64,000 nucleotides of DNA from positions 96,505 to 160,504 of the forward strand of contig DATGMF010000025.1 of the NCBI GenBank assembly GCA_035293765.1, read 5' to 3'. The DNA is from DASRHT01 sp035293765 (lineage in GTDB: Bacteria > Chloroflexota > Ktedonobacteria > Ktedonobacterales > Ktedonobacteraceae). Position 1 is the first letter of the stretch; the number at the start of each line of letters is the position of its first letter. The notes beneath the pieces were generated by a model, which was not told the origin of the DNA, searched no databases, and saw only the letters and a program-made list of their open reading frames with translations. This document shows positions 34,773-42,767 of the stretch, piece after piece. A program made the position numbers and the translations under genes.

Positions 34773-36155
34773 CTACCTTTTCCCCTGCGCTGGCAGGCGA
34801 GGAGAAGTAAGTTGTTCGGATTCTGTGCGCCTGCTTTCTATCCACCAGCTCTGGAGATAGGCAAGAGGGCCGTAGAGCATCCCTTTGACCTGTAAGTTGC
34901 TCAGCTCTTTGGGGTAAGAGAGCGATTTTGGCTGTTTCTGATCAGCTCTGGAGATCAGCAGATCGTAGGGGACTTTGGTACACAGGTCGAGCAGCAACTG
35001 GGGATAATCCAGTACGTTTTTGATCAGGTAAGCGGTCAGACCCATGCCGTAGCTGTAAAGTTGTTGGCGCAGGGCATAGTACTCGCGGCGGTGCAGGTGG
35101 TAGAGCAGGGAGGCCGGTTCGTAGACCACTTTGTAGCCATGCATCAGGAGGCGAAAGAGTATTGCCACATCCTCGGCGGCGCAGCGCTGACTGCCAATGG
35201 CGGGATCGAATGCGCCCGCGCTTCGCAAAGTCGAGGCTTTGAAGGCCATGCTCGCGCCGCAGCCAAACAGGCCAATGCGATAGAGGTGCTGGTGGCGCTG
35301 TGAGCCGTCAAAAATACGCCGATCGAACCAGCTATTGCGTCCCTCATAGCCCTGGAACCAGGGGAAGCCGCGATTCTCCTCACACCAGTACTGAGCGGGC
35401 GTTTCGAGTTCCATCGGGAGCATACAGCCGGTCACAGCCCCCACTTTTTCGGTAACAGCGAAGCCGCGAACCAGCTCGGTCAGCCAGTTGGGATGGACCG
35501 CCACATCGTCGTCGGTAAAAGCGATGATTTCACCCTGCGCATGGGCAATGCCCAGGTTGCGGGCGCGAGAGATGCCGGGGATATCTTCGCGCAGATAGCG
35601 GATCTGAGAGGCGTAGCCATAGGTATGATGGACCAGTTGATAGGTCGCATTGCTGCTGGGGGCGTTATCCACCACGAGGATCTCGTAACGGGGATAGCGT
35701 AAGTCCAGCAGGAGGCGGAGGGACTCTCTGAGCGGTTCGGGCCGATCATGCGTGGGGACTACAATGCTCACGAAAGGAGCATGAGCCAGAAACTGTTCGC
35801 GCTGCTGAATGCAAGGGGGAAGGCTGCTGCTGGGCAGGCCCTGACTTTCCAGCGTTGTAACTGGAGGCAGACCGTCTTGTCGCAGGTGCTCATTGATCTG
35901 ATGGTGAAGCTTGCGCCAGATCTGCTGAGCGCACTGCTGGACGCTCACTCCGTCATGATCGAACTCGAACTCGACGGCCCCTAGAGGGCGATCATGCAGG
36001 AAGACGATGGCGATGGCACGCTGGTAACTGCGGCCCTTTTGCTCGTCGAAGGCGCTGATAGGGGCCAGGGGTAGCCCGATCTCAATTTCGAGGATGCGAG
36101 TGGGCATGAAATCCGCGGGCCGCGATAAAATTATCTCCTGTTTACTTTGTGTCAT
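34773..36155 (-). CDS. family 2 glycosyltransferase with N-terminal extra domain
   Basis: A 460-residue protein. Residues 1-125 form an unnamed domain (RILEIEIGLPLAPISAFDEQKGR, HDRPLGAVEFEFD, QIWRKLHHQINEHL). A GT-A domain follows: SIVVPTHDRPEPLRESL, LVVDNAPSS and the metal-binding FTDDDVAVHPNW. A C-terminal region ends YLQSWW. It is closely similar throughout to the protein at 37547-38974, so the two are recent paralogues flanking a flippase gene. The start used is the ATG at 36155, where the paralogous N-terminus begins. The sugar and acceptor are unknown. It is the last gene of the leftward operon. Confidence 0.85.
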   Translation of the reverse strand: MTQSKQEIILSRPADFMPTRILEIEIGLPLAPISAFDEQKGRSYQRAIAIVFLHDRPLGAVEFEFDHDGVSVQQCAQQIWRKLHHQINEHLRQDGLPPVTTLESQGLPSSSLPPCIQQREQFLAHAPFVSIVVPTHDRPEPLRESLRLLLDLRYPRYEILVVDNAPSSNATYQLVHHTYGYASQIRYLREDIPGISRARNLGIAHAQGEIIAFTDDDVAVHPNWLTELVRGFAVTEKVGAVTGCMLPMELETPAQYWCEENRGFPWFQGYEGRNSWFDRRIFDGSQRHQHLYRIGLFGCGASMAFKASTLRSAGAFDPAIGSQRCAAEDVAILFRLLMHGYKVVYEPASLLYHLHRREYYALRQQLYSYGMGLTAYLIKNVLDYPQLLLDLCTKVPYDLLISRADQKQPKSLSYPKELSNLQVKGMLYGPLAYLQSWWIESRRTESEQLTSPRLPAQGKR

Positions 36156-36209
36156 AGGTGGTCGCTCTTCCTTTCGGGTGAAACCCATAATCAGCGTATG
36201 ATCGTGAAT

Positions 36210-37550
36210 CTATTCGGACGGCGAGACGGGCTGTAGGGGCGGGGCTTGCCCCCGCCCTGTTCGCACTTGCACCTCCTTTGTTTTGAAGCGAACTGCATCA
36301 TAGACTGTGCGCGCCCCGTAGATTGCTTCGGCGCATAAAGCAAGCACGTAACCCAGACCCAGACCAAGCAGGCCACCAAAGTGCGCACCCAGTGCCGCCA
36401 TACTCAATTCGAGCAGGCCGCCAATGAGCATAGGGATGATCGCGTGCGCTATGCGGCGATGAATGCGTTTGATGGCAACATAATGATCTTTGATCAGCCG
36501 AGGGAATACGCCAAGCGCCAGAATGCGCATGCTCCACAAAGACTGTTCGGCGTAGCTGTGACCGAACACTCCCAGCACCTGCCGCGACGCCAGTAGTAGC
36601 ACGGCAGTGATGAAGCCACAAAGTATTACAGCCAGGAATAGGGTCAAGCGAACTTTATGTGCCAGTGTGTCAGATTGAGTAGCATTAGTGGCGTAAAGCA
36701 CTGTTGTCAGGGCATAAGGGATCAGGGAGCTGATGCTGGCGATCATCCAGGATACATAGAACCAGGCATTGGCTGTGTTTGAAAGCAGTACCGTAACAAG
36801 CACCGGCAGAATGAGAGCGGGAGCCTGAAGCACCAGATTAAGCATATGGTGCTCTATGGCTGCCGCTCTGAGCTGGCGCATCAGGCTCCATTCCGGCTGG
36901 AAAAAGTGTCCGGGCCATTTGCGGCTGTATACCACTAGCCCGATGAGCAGGCCCAGCGAAATGACGTTGCCGAAGGCCCAGGTAGCATAAATTGCTATGC
37001 CCAGCGGGTGAAAGAGCATGGTTGCGCCCATGGAGAGTGCCACCAGTTTGATGATAGCAAAAAGGGCGTTGCGCCAGAGTTGGAGATCGCTACGTAAAAG
37101 GCCGACGAGGGCCTGATCGAAGACGAGCGAGATTGCGGTCAGGCTAACGCCGACCGCAAAAAGTGTAAAGTTGAGTGGATCTGATCTCAACGGCCCAAAG
37201 TTCGGTGAGATCAAGGGCGCGATGGCGGCAAAGAGCATGCCCGTAACGCCTGCCACACCGCCTACCAGGATCAGGGATGCGCTGATGAGAGATAATTCTT
37301 TGCCACGTTGGCGCGGTAATTCCCCAATCAGTAAGGTTCCCATGCCCAGGATGCAGAGCGTCCCGATCAGCGTCATGGCCGAGATTGCCGCCGAGGCAAA
37401 TCCTACTGCCGCGGGCGGCAATCTTTGAGCAGCCAGCCACCAGTAAGCGAAGCCGAGGACCGACGTCACCACTGAGGTCGTGGCTAGCGAGCCAGTATTG
37501 AACAGCATCGTGCTGTTCGTTTTGACCCATTGATGTAGCTGCGTTTTCAA
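36210..37550 (-). CDS. Wzx-like oligosaccharide flippase
   Basis: A membrane protein of about 446 residues with some 12-14 helices of the polysaccharide biosynthesis (MATE/Wzx) superfamily: TGSLATTSVVTSVLGFAYWW at the start, then FGPLRSDPLNFTLFAVGV and ISSLIPYALTTVLYAT. It should flip a lipid-linked glycan across the membrane. The TTG at 37550 overlaps the stop of the preceding GT2 gene (TTGA) and has AGGAAAG about 9 bases upstream, which decides the start. Its last 18 residues (about RTGRGQAPPLQPVSPSE) are encoded by a GTAGGGG...CCCCGCCC palindromic repeat, so the native C-terminus has been replaced. Confidence 0.82.
   Translation of the reverse strand: MKTQLHQWVKTNSTMLFNTGSLATTSVVTSVLGFAYWWLAAQRLPPAAVGFASAAISAMTLIGTLCILGMGTLLIGELPRQRGKELSLISASLILVGGVAGVTGMLFAAIAPLISPNFGPLRSDPLNFTLFAVGVSLTAISLVFDQALVGLLRSDLQLWRNALFAIIKLVALSMGATMLFHPLGIAIYATWAFGNVISLGLLIGLVVYSRKWPGHFFQPEWSLMRQLRAAAIEHHMLNLVLQAPALILPVLVTVLLSNTANAWFYVSWMIASISSLIPYALTTVLYATNATQSDTLAHKVRLTLFLAVILCGFITAVLLLASRQVLGVFGHSYAEQSLWSMRILALGVFPRLIKDHYVAIKRIHRRIAHAIIPMLIGGLLELSMAALGAHFGGLLGLGLGYVLALCAEAIYGARTVYDAVRFKTKEVQVRTGRGQAPPLQPVSPSE
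36233..36260. repeat. GTAGGGGCGGGG palindrome inside the flippase C-terminus
   Basis: GGGCGGGG (36237-36244) pairs with CCCCGCCC (36250-36257), preceded by GTAG. The repeat is read in frame by the flippase gene and supplies Arg/Gly/Gln/Pro residues near its end. Confidence 0.65.
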
Positions 37551-38974
37551 CGTTTCATCTTTCCTGATGCAGGAAGGCGAGGAGATGTAGGCTGCTCGCT
37601 TTCCTCTTGTTTGCGCTCTATCCATCGACTGTGGAAGAAGGCAATGGGACCGTAGAGCATCCCTTTGATCTGCAAATTGTGCAGCTCTTTGGGATAAGAG
37701 AGCGATTTTGGCTGTTTCTGATCGGCTTTGGCGATCAGCAGGTCGTAGGGGACTTTAGTACACAAATCAAGTAGTAGCTGGGGATAGTCCAGCACATTTT
37801 TAGTCAGGTAAGCAGTCAGGCCAACGCCATAGTTATAAAGTTGGCGACACAGGGCATGGTATTCGCGACGGTGCAGGTGGTAGAGCAGAGAAGCCGGTTC
37901 ATGTACCACTTTATAGCCATGCATCAGAATGCGAAATAGTGTTGCTACATCCTGCCCGCAACGTGATGGACCTCGACCCCCAAGCGCCGGATCGAAACCG
38001 CCCACGTTCCGCAGAGCCGATGCCTTGAAGGCCATGCTTGCCCCACAACCAAATAAGCCGATGCGATAGAGGTGCTGGTGGCGACCTGAGTCATCAAAAA
38101 TACGTCGCGCGGGCCAGCCAGCGAAGCAAGGGCGAGCCTTGCCCCTACGGTTGTCCTGGAACCACGGAGTGCCTCTATTTTCTTCGCACCAGTACTGAGC
38201 GGGCGTTTCGAGCTCTAATGGCATAAGATAACCGGTAACACATCCCACCTTTTCCGCCACAGCGAAACCGCGAACCAGCTCGGTCAGCCAGTTAGGATGG
38301 ACCGACACATCGTCGTCGGTAAAGGCGATAATCTCTCCCTGCGCCTGGGCGGCACCCAGGTTGCGGGCGCGAGAGACACCAGGGATATCTGTGCGCAGAT
38401 AGCGAATCTGAGAGGCGTAGCCATAAGCCTGGCGGACCAGTTGATAAGTGGCATTGCTGCTGGGAGCATTATCCACCACGAGGATCTCGTAACGAGGATA
38501 GCGTAAGTCCAGCAGAGAGCGCAACGTCTCTTTAAGGGGCTCGGGTCGATCATGGGTAGGGACTATGATGCTCACGAAGGGAGCGTGAGTCAGAAACTGC
38601 TCGCGCTGCTGAATACAGGGAGGCAGCCTGTTAGTCGGCAAGCCCTGGCTATCTAACGTTGTGGCTGGAGGCAGACCATCCTGGCATAGATGCTCATTAA
38701 TCTGATGGTGCAGCTTTTGCCAGATCAGCCGGGCGCATTGCTGGGCGCTTACCCCGTCGTCATCGAACTCAAACTCGACGGTGCCTAGAGGACGATCATG
38801 CAGGAAGATGATGGCGAGCGCGCGCTGGTAGGGGCCAGCTTTATTGCGTCTGCCCTTCTGTTCGTCAAAGGCGCTGATAGGGGCCAGGGGCAGCCCGATC
38901 TCGATTTCGAGAATGCGAGCGGGCGCAAAGGCCGGAGGCCGGGATAAAGTTAGTTCTAGCTGACTTTGGATCAT
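37547..38974 (-). CDS. family 2 glycosyltransferase, paralogue with repeat insertions
   Basis: A 475-residue protein, closely similar end to end to the protein at 34773-36155. It has the same N-terminal domain (RILEIEIGLPLAPISAFDEQKGR), GT-A motifs SIIVPTHDRPEPLKETL and FTDDDVSVHPNW, and a similar C-terminal region. Two in-frame insertions set it apart. RNKAGP after QKGR is encoded by a 24-bp repeat (38829-38852), and a longer one near residue 290 (RRGKARPCFAGWPA) is encoded by a palindromic repeat at about 38126-38150. Both keep the frame open. Its stop overlaps the flippase start. The donor and acceptor are unknown. Confidence 0.86.
   Translation of the reverse strand: MIQSQLELTLSRPPAFAPARILEIEIGLPLAPISAFDEQKGRRNKAGPYQRALAIIFLHDRPLGTVEFEFDDDGVSAQQCARLIWQKLHHQINEHLCQDGLPPATTLDSQGLPTNRLPPCIQQREQFLTHAPFVSIIVPTHDRPEPLKETLRSLLDLRYPRYEILVVDNAPSSNATYQLVRQAYGYASQIRYLRTDIPGVSRARNLGAAQAQGEIIAFTDDDVSVHPNWLTELVRGFAVAEKVGCVTGYLMPLELETPAQYWCEENRGTPWFQDNRRGKARPCFAGWPARRIFDDSGRHQHLYRIGLFGCGASMAFKASALRNVGGFDPALGGRGPSRCGQDVATLFRILMHGYKVVHEPASLLYHLHRREYHALCRQLYNYGVGLTAYLTKNVLDYPQLLLDLCTKVPYDLLIAKADQKQPKSLSYPKELHNLQIKGMLYGPIAFFHSRWIERKQEESEQPTSPRLPASGKMKR
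38126..38150. repeat. palindromic repeat inserted in a glycosyltransferase gene
   Basis: GCAAGG (38126-38131) pairs with CCTTGC (38137-38142), followed by CCCTAC. It coincides with a six-residue net insertion relative to the paralogous gene. Confidence 0.65.
38829..38852. repeat. 24-bp TAGGGGCC repeat inserted in a glycosyltransferase gene
   Basis: It matches 20 of 24 positions of the middle unit downstream of eboD (27834-27857). Compared with the paralogue it accounts for a net 15-base in-frame gain. Confidence 0.7.
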
Positions 38975-38994
38975 GGAAGGTTGCTAATCCTTTC

Positions 38995-39068
38995 TTGAAC
39001 AGGGTAACCGCGAGGAATAGCCCCTACAGGTGTTGAACAGGGTAACCGCGAGGAATAGCCCCTACAGG
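38995..39068. repeat. two identical 36-bp repeats (38-bp period)
   Basis: The unit begins TTGAACAGGGTAACCGCG and ends GGAATAGCCCCTACAGG. Copies at 38995-39030 and 39033-39068 are identical. The right copy is coding for the end of the downstream-reading GT2 gene; the left copy provides its TAG stop, because the 38-bp period shifts the frame. Confidence 0.85.
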
Positions 39069-40025
39069 ACGGAATAATCTTTGTAGAAGGGCTGGACCTT
39101 CGTTCGCGGGCTGGGCAATTGTGCCGACCAGATAGCCGGTGGTGGTCATAGCCAGTCCCGCGATAATCGCGCCCGCACGCTGAAAACCTGCCAGGTCAAA
39201 ATGAGTGAGGCCATCTCTCAGGCCGCGGGCCACGCCTTGCGGTAATGTGTGCAGCGTGTAGGTCCATTCGGATGCCAATCCGTCTGAGATGCCGACGTAG
39301 CGCGCGAGAGCCGCTTTTGAGAGCCCCTCAGCATAGCAGCGCGAGAGGAAGTAACGAAACCTGCCGCGTTGCGGAGCGATGCGATGGCGGATGCGGGCAC
39401 GTGGTTCGTAAAGAAACGTGCGCTCGGGCCAGTATTGCTGGGCGCGGATGCTCAGTTCCGTTTCCTCGCCGCCCAGAGGTCGCGCTCCTCTGCGTCCCAT
39501 TGTGTTCCTGAAGCCGCCAATGGTTGTGAAGACCTCGCGACGAATGCAGGTGCAGCCGCCGTAGGGGTTGCGTACGGGGGTAAGCGTTTGTGGGAGCCCT
39601 TTGTAAGAGCAGCCCACAACCCAGTAAAACTCCTCAGGGAACCAGGAAGGGCGTTTTGCCAGCCAGTATGGCTCGACGAACCCTCCGGCTCCCAGCACAG
39701 CGGCATCGGCGCAACTGGAGGTGAAGTAGGTGAGCCAGTCGGGATCGGCGATGGCATCGTCGTCGAGAAAAGCGATCAGCGCTCCCCTGGCGACCGCGAT
39801 CCCACTGTTGCGAGCTCCTGATAACCCCTGTGGCTCCTGGTTGGCGACGGCGACAACGTCGGGAAGCTGCGCTCGAACTCGCTGTAGCAGGAGCGGGTGA
39901 TGATCAACCACCACAATGATCTCAAGCGGCGGCGTATGTTGCTGCCGAGCTGATTGCACCGCGGCCACCAGCTCATCCCAGCGTTCCATTGTGTAGGCGC
40001 AGATGATTACAGAGATCGTCATCAT
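39024..40025 (-). CDS. family 2 glycosyltransferase
   Basis: A 333-residue GT-A enzyme: TISVIICAYTMERWDEL at the start, LEIIVVVDHH, GLSGARNSGIAVARG and the metal-binding AFLDDDAIADPDW. Acceptor-side motifs include PYGGCTCIRREVF and GGEETELSIRAQQ. A hydrophobic C-terminal helix (AGAIIAGLAMTTTGYLVGTI) could bind the membrane. The ATG at 40025 overlaps the deacetylase stop (ATGA). The last 13 residues (VGAIPRGYPVQHL) and the stop come from tandem repeats. It is probably one of the chain-building enzymes of this operon. Confidence 0.88.
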   Translation of the reverse strand: MMTISVIICAYTMERWDELVAAVQSARQQHTPPLEIIVVVDHHPLLLQRVRAQLPDVVAVANQEPQGLSGARNSGIAVARGALIAFLDDDAIADPDWLTYFTSSCADAAVLGAGGFVEPYWLAKRPSWFPEEFYWVVGCSYKGLPQTLTPVRNPYGGCTCIRREVFTTIGGFRNTMGRRGARPLGGEETELSIRAQQYWPERTFLYEPRARIRHRIAPQRGRFRYFLSRCYAEGLSKAALARYVGISDGLASEWTYTLHTLPQGVARGLRDGLTHFDLAGFQRAGAIIAGLAMTTTGYLVGTIAQPANEGPALLQRLFRPVGAIPRGYPVQHL

Positions 40026-40861
40026 CGTACGTATGCTCCCTCTTTCAGGCTGCGTGTGACCGGGGAGGAGGCGCGACGCACGGCCTGCCACACAGGGGTT
40101 CTGGCTTGCAGATACATCGCGGAGATGCCTGATAGCTTGCGTCCGGTAATCAGGTCTGCCAGCGCTCCCACATCAGTATTGGAGCTAATGGTAATGCGTG
40201 CCAGCGCAAATGCCTCCGTCGTGGCTGAGCTCATCGCGTGTTTCACCGCACAGGCGGACGTATAGCCAGCTTCACGTACTAATTTCTGGGTAGTGGCTGT
40301 GTAGTAGCCATAGGGATAAGCAAAGGTCGTGATCCGTTGATTCAGGTGCTGCTCCAGGATCATTTTGCTCCCCATGATTTCGTAACGGGCCATAATCAGA
40401 GGGATGGTATCGAGTTGGGGGTGAGTATGGCTATGTGCGCCGCACTCGATGCCGCTTTTACTGATCTCAACCACTTGATCCCAGGTCAGCATGCAGCGCG
40501 TTGTCTCGCCTTCGCGTCTGAGCCAGCGGCTGGTATCGTTGATATAGCCCGTGGCGACGTAGAGTGTCGCGGTAAAGTCATGCTGTTTAAGAATGGGAAA
40601 TGCATGGGTGTAGAAGTCGGCGAAGCCATCGTCAAACGTCAACACCACCGGGCGACGAGGAAGGACGTGCAGCCTGCGTCCTCGCGCCTGGATAAACTCC
40701 GTTACCGTGATAGGAGTATAGCCGTGCTGGTGCAGATATTCCATATGGCGAGAGAAGAGAGCAGGCGAGATGGTAAACGGCTTGAATTTTGGGCCAGCGC
40801 GTTCTGAAATGCTGTGGTACATCAAGATGGGCACTTTTTTCTGTTCATACTTGTTAAGCAT
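40022..40861 (-). CDS. polysaccharide deacetylase (NodB/CE4)
   Basis: A 279-residue carbohydrate esterase family 4 protein. VPILMYHSIS is the family start. LTFDDGF (D77, D78) holds the catalytic base and metal aspartate, and GAHSHTHPQL gives the metal histidines (H143, H147). FAYPYGYY is motif 3. It should remove N-acetyl groups from an amino-sugar polymer or lipid-linked sugar. No signal peptide is seen, so it may act in the cytoplasm on a precursor. The ATG at 40861 has GGAAAGG close upstream, while the longer open frame does not. It overlaps the following GT2 gene by four bases. Confidence 0.9.
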   Translation of the reverse strand: MLNKYEQKKVPILMYHSISERAGPKFKPFTISPALFSRHMEYLHQHGYTPITVTEFIQARGRRLHVLPRRPVVLTFDDGFADFYTHAFPILKQHDFTATLYVATGYINDTSRWLRREGETTRCMLTWDQVVEISKSGIECGAHSHTHPQLDTIPLIMARYEIMGSKMILEQHLNQRITTFAYPYGYYTATTQKLVREAGYTSACAVKHAMSSATTEAFALARITISSNTDVGALADLITGRKLSGISAMYLQARTPVWQAVRRASSPVTRSLKEGAYVR

Positions 40862-40943
40862 GGATTGCCTTTCCTTCCCGTTGCTAGTATGAGATGGTAT
40901 AAGAACAAACTGGTTACGGATGATGACCTGTAGGTGACAATGC

Positions 40944-41666
40944 TCATGCTTCAAGCAACTGGATTACCGGCGAAGCTATGCCGATGCTGCGCTCTTTGAG
41001 GATGGTTTTCAGGACGCGCCAGCCGTCGCGGAACGTGCGTAAGTTGCTTTGGCCGTGAATGCGTGGATGCTCCATACTGGGAACCTCGACGATGTGCAGA
41101 TTGGCTTTATGCATACGCAGGCTGAGCTGCGTCTCGATCTCAAAGCCATCGCAATCGATCTCTGTGTAGTCCAGGCAGTAGCGCCAGAAAGCGTTATAGC
41201 CGTAGCAGAGATCGCTAAACTGTCGCCTGAACAACAGGTTAGTAAGGGCACAGAGCGCGTAATTGCCCATTTGCCGCAGTGGCGTGATGTCGCTGCTGCC
41301 GCCTCCTTCAATGAAGCGGGAACCTTTGGCAAAATCGCCACCAGCCAGTAGAGCCTCGACAAAACGCGGGATTTCTGTGGGATCGGTTGAGCCGTCGCCA
41401 TCCAGCATCACAATGATATCGCCCGTACAGGCGGTGAATCCCACGCGTACTGCATCGCCTTTGCCCTTCCAGACCTGCTTGATAATGCGAATCGTAGGCA
41501 AGAGTTGTCGGGCCACTGCAATGGTGTCATCGGTCGAGTGACCATCCACCAGAATGACCTCGTGGACATTGGTCGGGATACGAGGCAGGATGTAGTAGAG
41601 ATTCTCTGCTTCGTTGCGGGTTGGAATAACAACACTGATAGATGGAAAGCGTTGCATCTCTTCCAT
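40944..41666 (-). CDS. dolichol-phosphate-mannose-synthase-like GT2
   Basis: A 240-residue glycosyltransferase of the DPM1/polyprenol-phosphate type: ISVVIPTRNEAENLYYILPRI, VILVDGHSTDDT, the DxD motif MLDGDGSTDP and GSRFIEGGGSSDITPLR. It lacks the C-terminal membrane helices of the larger family members. It probably makes a polyprenyl-phosphate sugar, the donor class used by GT-C enzymes such as those at 32825 and 11155. AGGAG lies six bases before the ATG. It sits between the thioesterase gene and the deacetylase gene on the same strand. Confidence 0.9.
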   Translation of the reverse strand: MEEMQRFPSISVVIPTRNEAENLYYILPRIPTNVHEVILVDGHSTDDTIAVARQLLPTIRIIKQVWKGKGDAVRVGFTACTGDIIVMLDGDGSTDPTEIPRFVEALLAGGDFAKGSRFIEGGGSSDITPLRQMGNYALCALTNLLFRRQFSDLCYGYNAFWRYCLDYTEIDCDGFEIETQLSLRMHKANLHIVEVPSMEHPRIHGQSNLRTFRDGWRVLKTILKERSIGIASPVIQLLEA

Positions 41667-41741
41667 GACAGTCTCCTGTTGGATTTAGGATGAAGAAGAC
41701 GCGATAAATCGGGTGGACTACATGGACGAGCTGAACAAAAC

Positions 41742-41810
41742 CGGTAGGGGTAGTGCCTTGCGCCAACCCCGCGCCAACCCCGCGCCAACCCTACATCACC
41801 CTGCCCCTAC
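41742..41810. repeat. GGTAGGGG...CCCCTACC repeat with 11-bp tandem units
   Basis: GGTAGGGG (41742-41749) and CCCCTACC (41803-41810) bound the element. Inside are three GCCAACCCCGC-type units of 11-bp period (41761-41790). The TAG stop of the thioesterase gene lies in its right end. Confidence 0.7.
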
Positions 41811-42736
41811 CGACTGGCTTTATCCAGGCATATGCGCAATTGTGCTGCCATGCCCGAGATGTGATCTGTTTTACAGCTTGAATGAGAGCCGGGAATACGA
41901 TAGACCTCAACCTCTTGATCTTTCCCCTCGGCTATCCGTTGCCACCACAGGCTGCGCTCCGGTTCCGCGCTATCCCAGAAGAGGGTGACCTTGCCGGGGT
42001 AGAAGCCTGGCACATAGTGCGCGGTAGCCCAGATGAACATCGCTGGATATTCTTTATGTAAAATGCCCAGGGGTGGGAAAGGAGACTCGATCCTTGGATC
42101 GAACTGCTTCAGAAATACAGATTCATCAGCGTGGCCGTCCCTCCAATGTCGGTAGAAGTGTTGTAAGCGCAGAAACCAGTCCAGTTGCTTGTCTGGCGTA
42201 AGACCAAGCAGTTGACCGGCATTACGAATGAACGCACAAAGGGCGGTGAGGCGTGTAGGGATGGAATCTATAAGTACCAGCAAATCGACCTTCTGTTTTG
42301 CTGCATCAAGTTGTCGGGCCATTTCATAAGCGACCAGACCTCCATTACAAAAGCCGCCCAGCAGATAGGGGCCTTCGGGCTGGATGCTGCGAATGGCTTT
42401 AATATGCGCGGCGGCCATCTCTTCCAGAGAAGGCAGGACGCGTAAATGATCCAGGGGATAGGGGTCCAGCGCGTAAAATGGCTGATCGTTGCCCAAACCC
42501 TGTGCGAGAGGGAAACAAAAGAAGGCGTTGCCAGCCCAGTGGCCGTGAAGAAAAAAGAACGGGCGCTTTGTTCCTCCCGCGTTGATGGCTGTGATGCCCT
42601 CATGTTTTTGTGCCACTCCTATTGAACTGGATGGAGATACAGAACTGGCGGCCTTCAGCGGCTCCTGGAGCTCGCCGCGAAGATATTTTTCCAGCAACGC
42701 TCGTTTAGTATCTGAGAGTTCCCTTGTATCTGACAT
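41807..42736 (-). CDS. stand-alone NRPS-type thioesterase with Cys nucleophile
   Basis: A 309-residue alpha/beta-hydrolase thioesterase. After a Ser-rich N-terminal tail (LSDTKRALLEKYLRGE), the fold starts at FFLHGHWAGNAFFCFPLAQ. The nucleophile elbow reads GGFCNGG, with cysteine at position 130 (codon TGT) where most type I thioesterases have serine. The catalytic His is probably in PGSHSSCKTDH. Its gene follows the P450 and adenylation-PCP genes, so it most likely releases the aminoacyl or hydroxy-aminoacyl group from the carrier protein. AAGGA stands eight bases before the ATG. Its TAG stop is formed by a GGTAGGGG repeat. Confidence 0.87.
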   Translation of the reverse strand: MSDTRELSDTKRALLEKYLRGELQEPLKAASSVSPSSSIGVAQKHEGITAINAGGTKRPFFFLHGHWAGNAFFCFPLAQGLGNDQPFYALDPYPLDHLRVLPSLEEMAAAHIKAIRSIQPEGPYLLGGFCNGGLVAYEMARQLDAAKQKVDLLVLIDSIPTRLTALCAFIRNAGQLLGLTPDKQLDWFLRLQHFYRHWRDGHADESVFLKQFDPRIESPFPPLGILHKEYPAMFIWATAHYVPGFYPGKVTLFWDSAEPERSLWWQRIAEGKDQEVEVYRIPGSHSSCKTDHISGMAAQLRICLDKASR

Positions 42737-42767
42737 TCATCGCATCCTTTTGTGTATTCGTCCAGCT

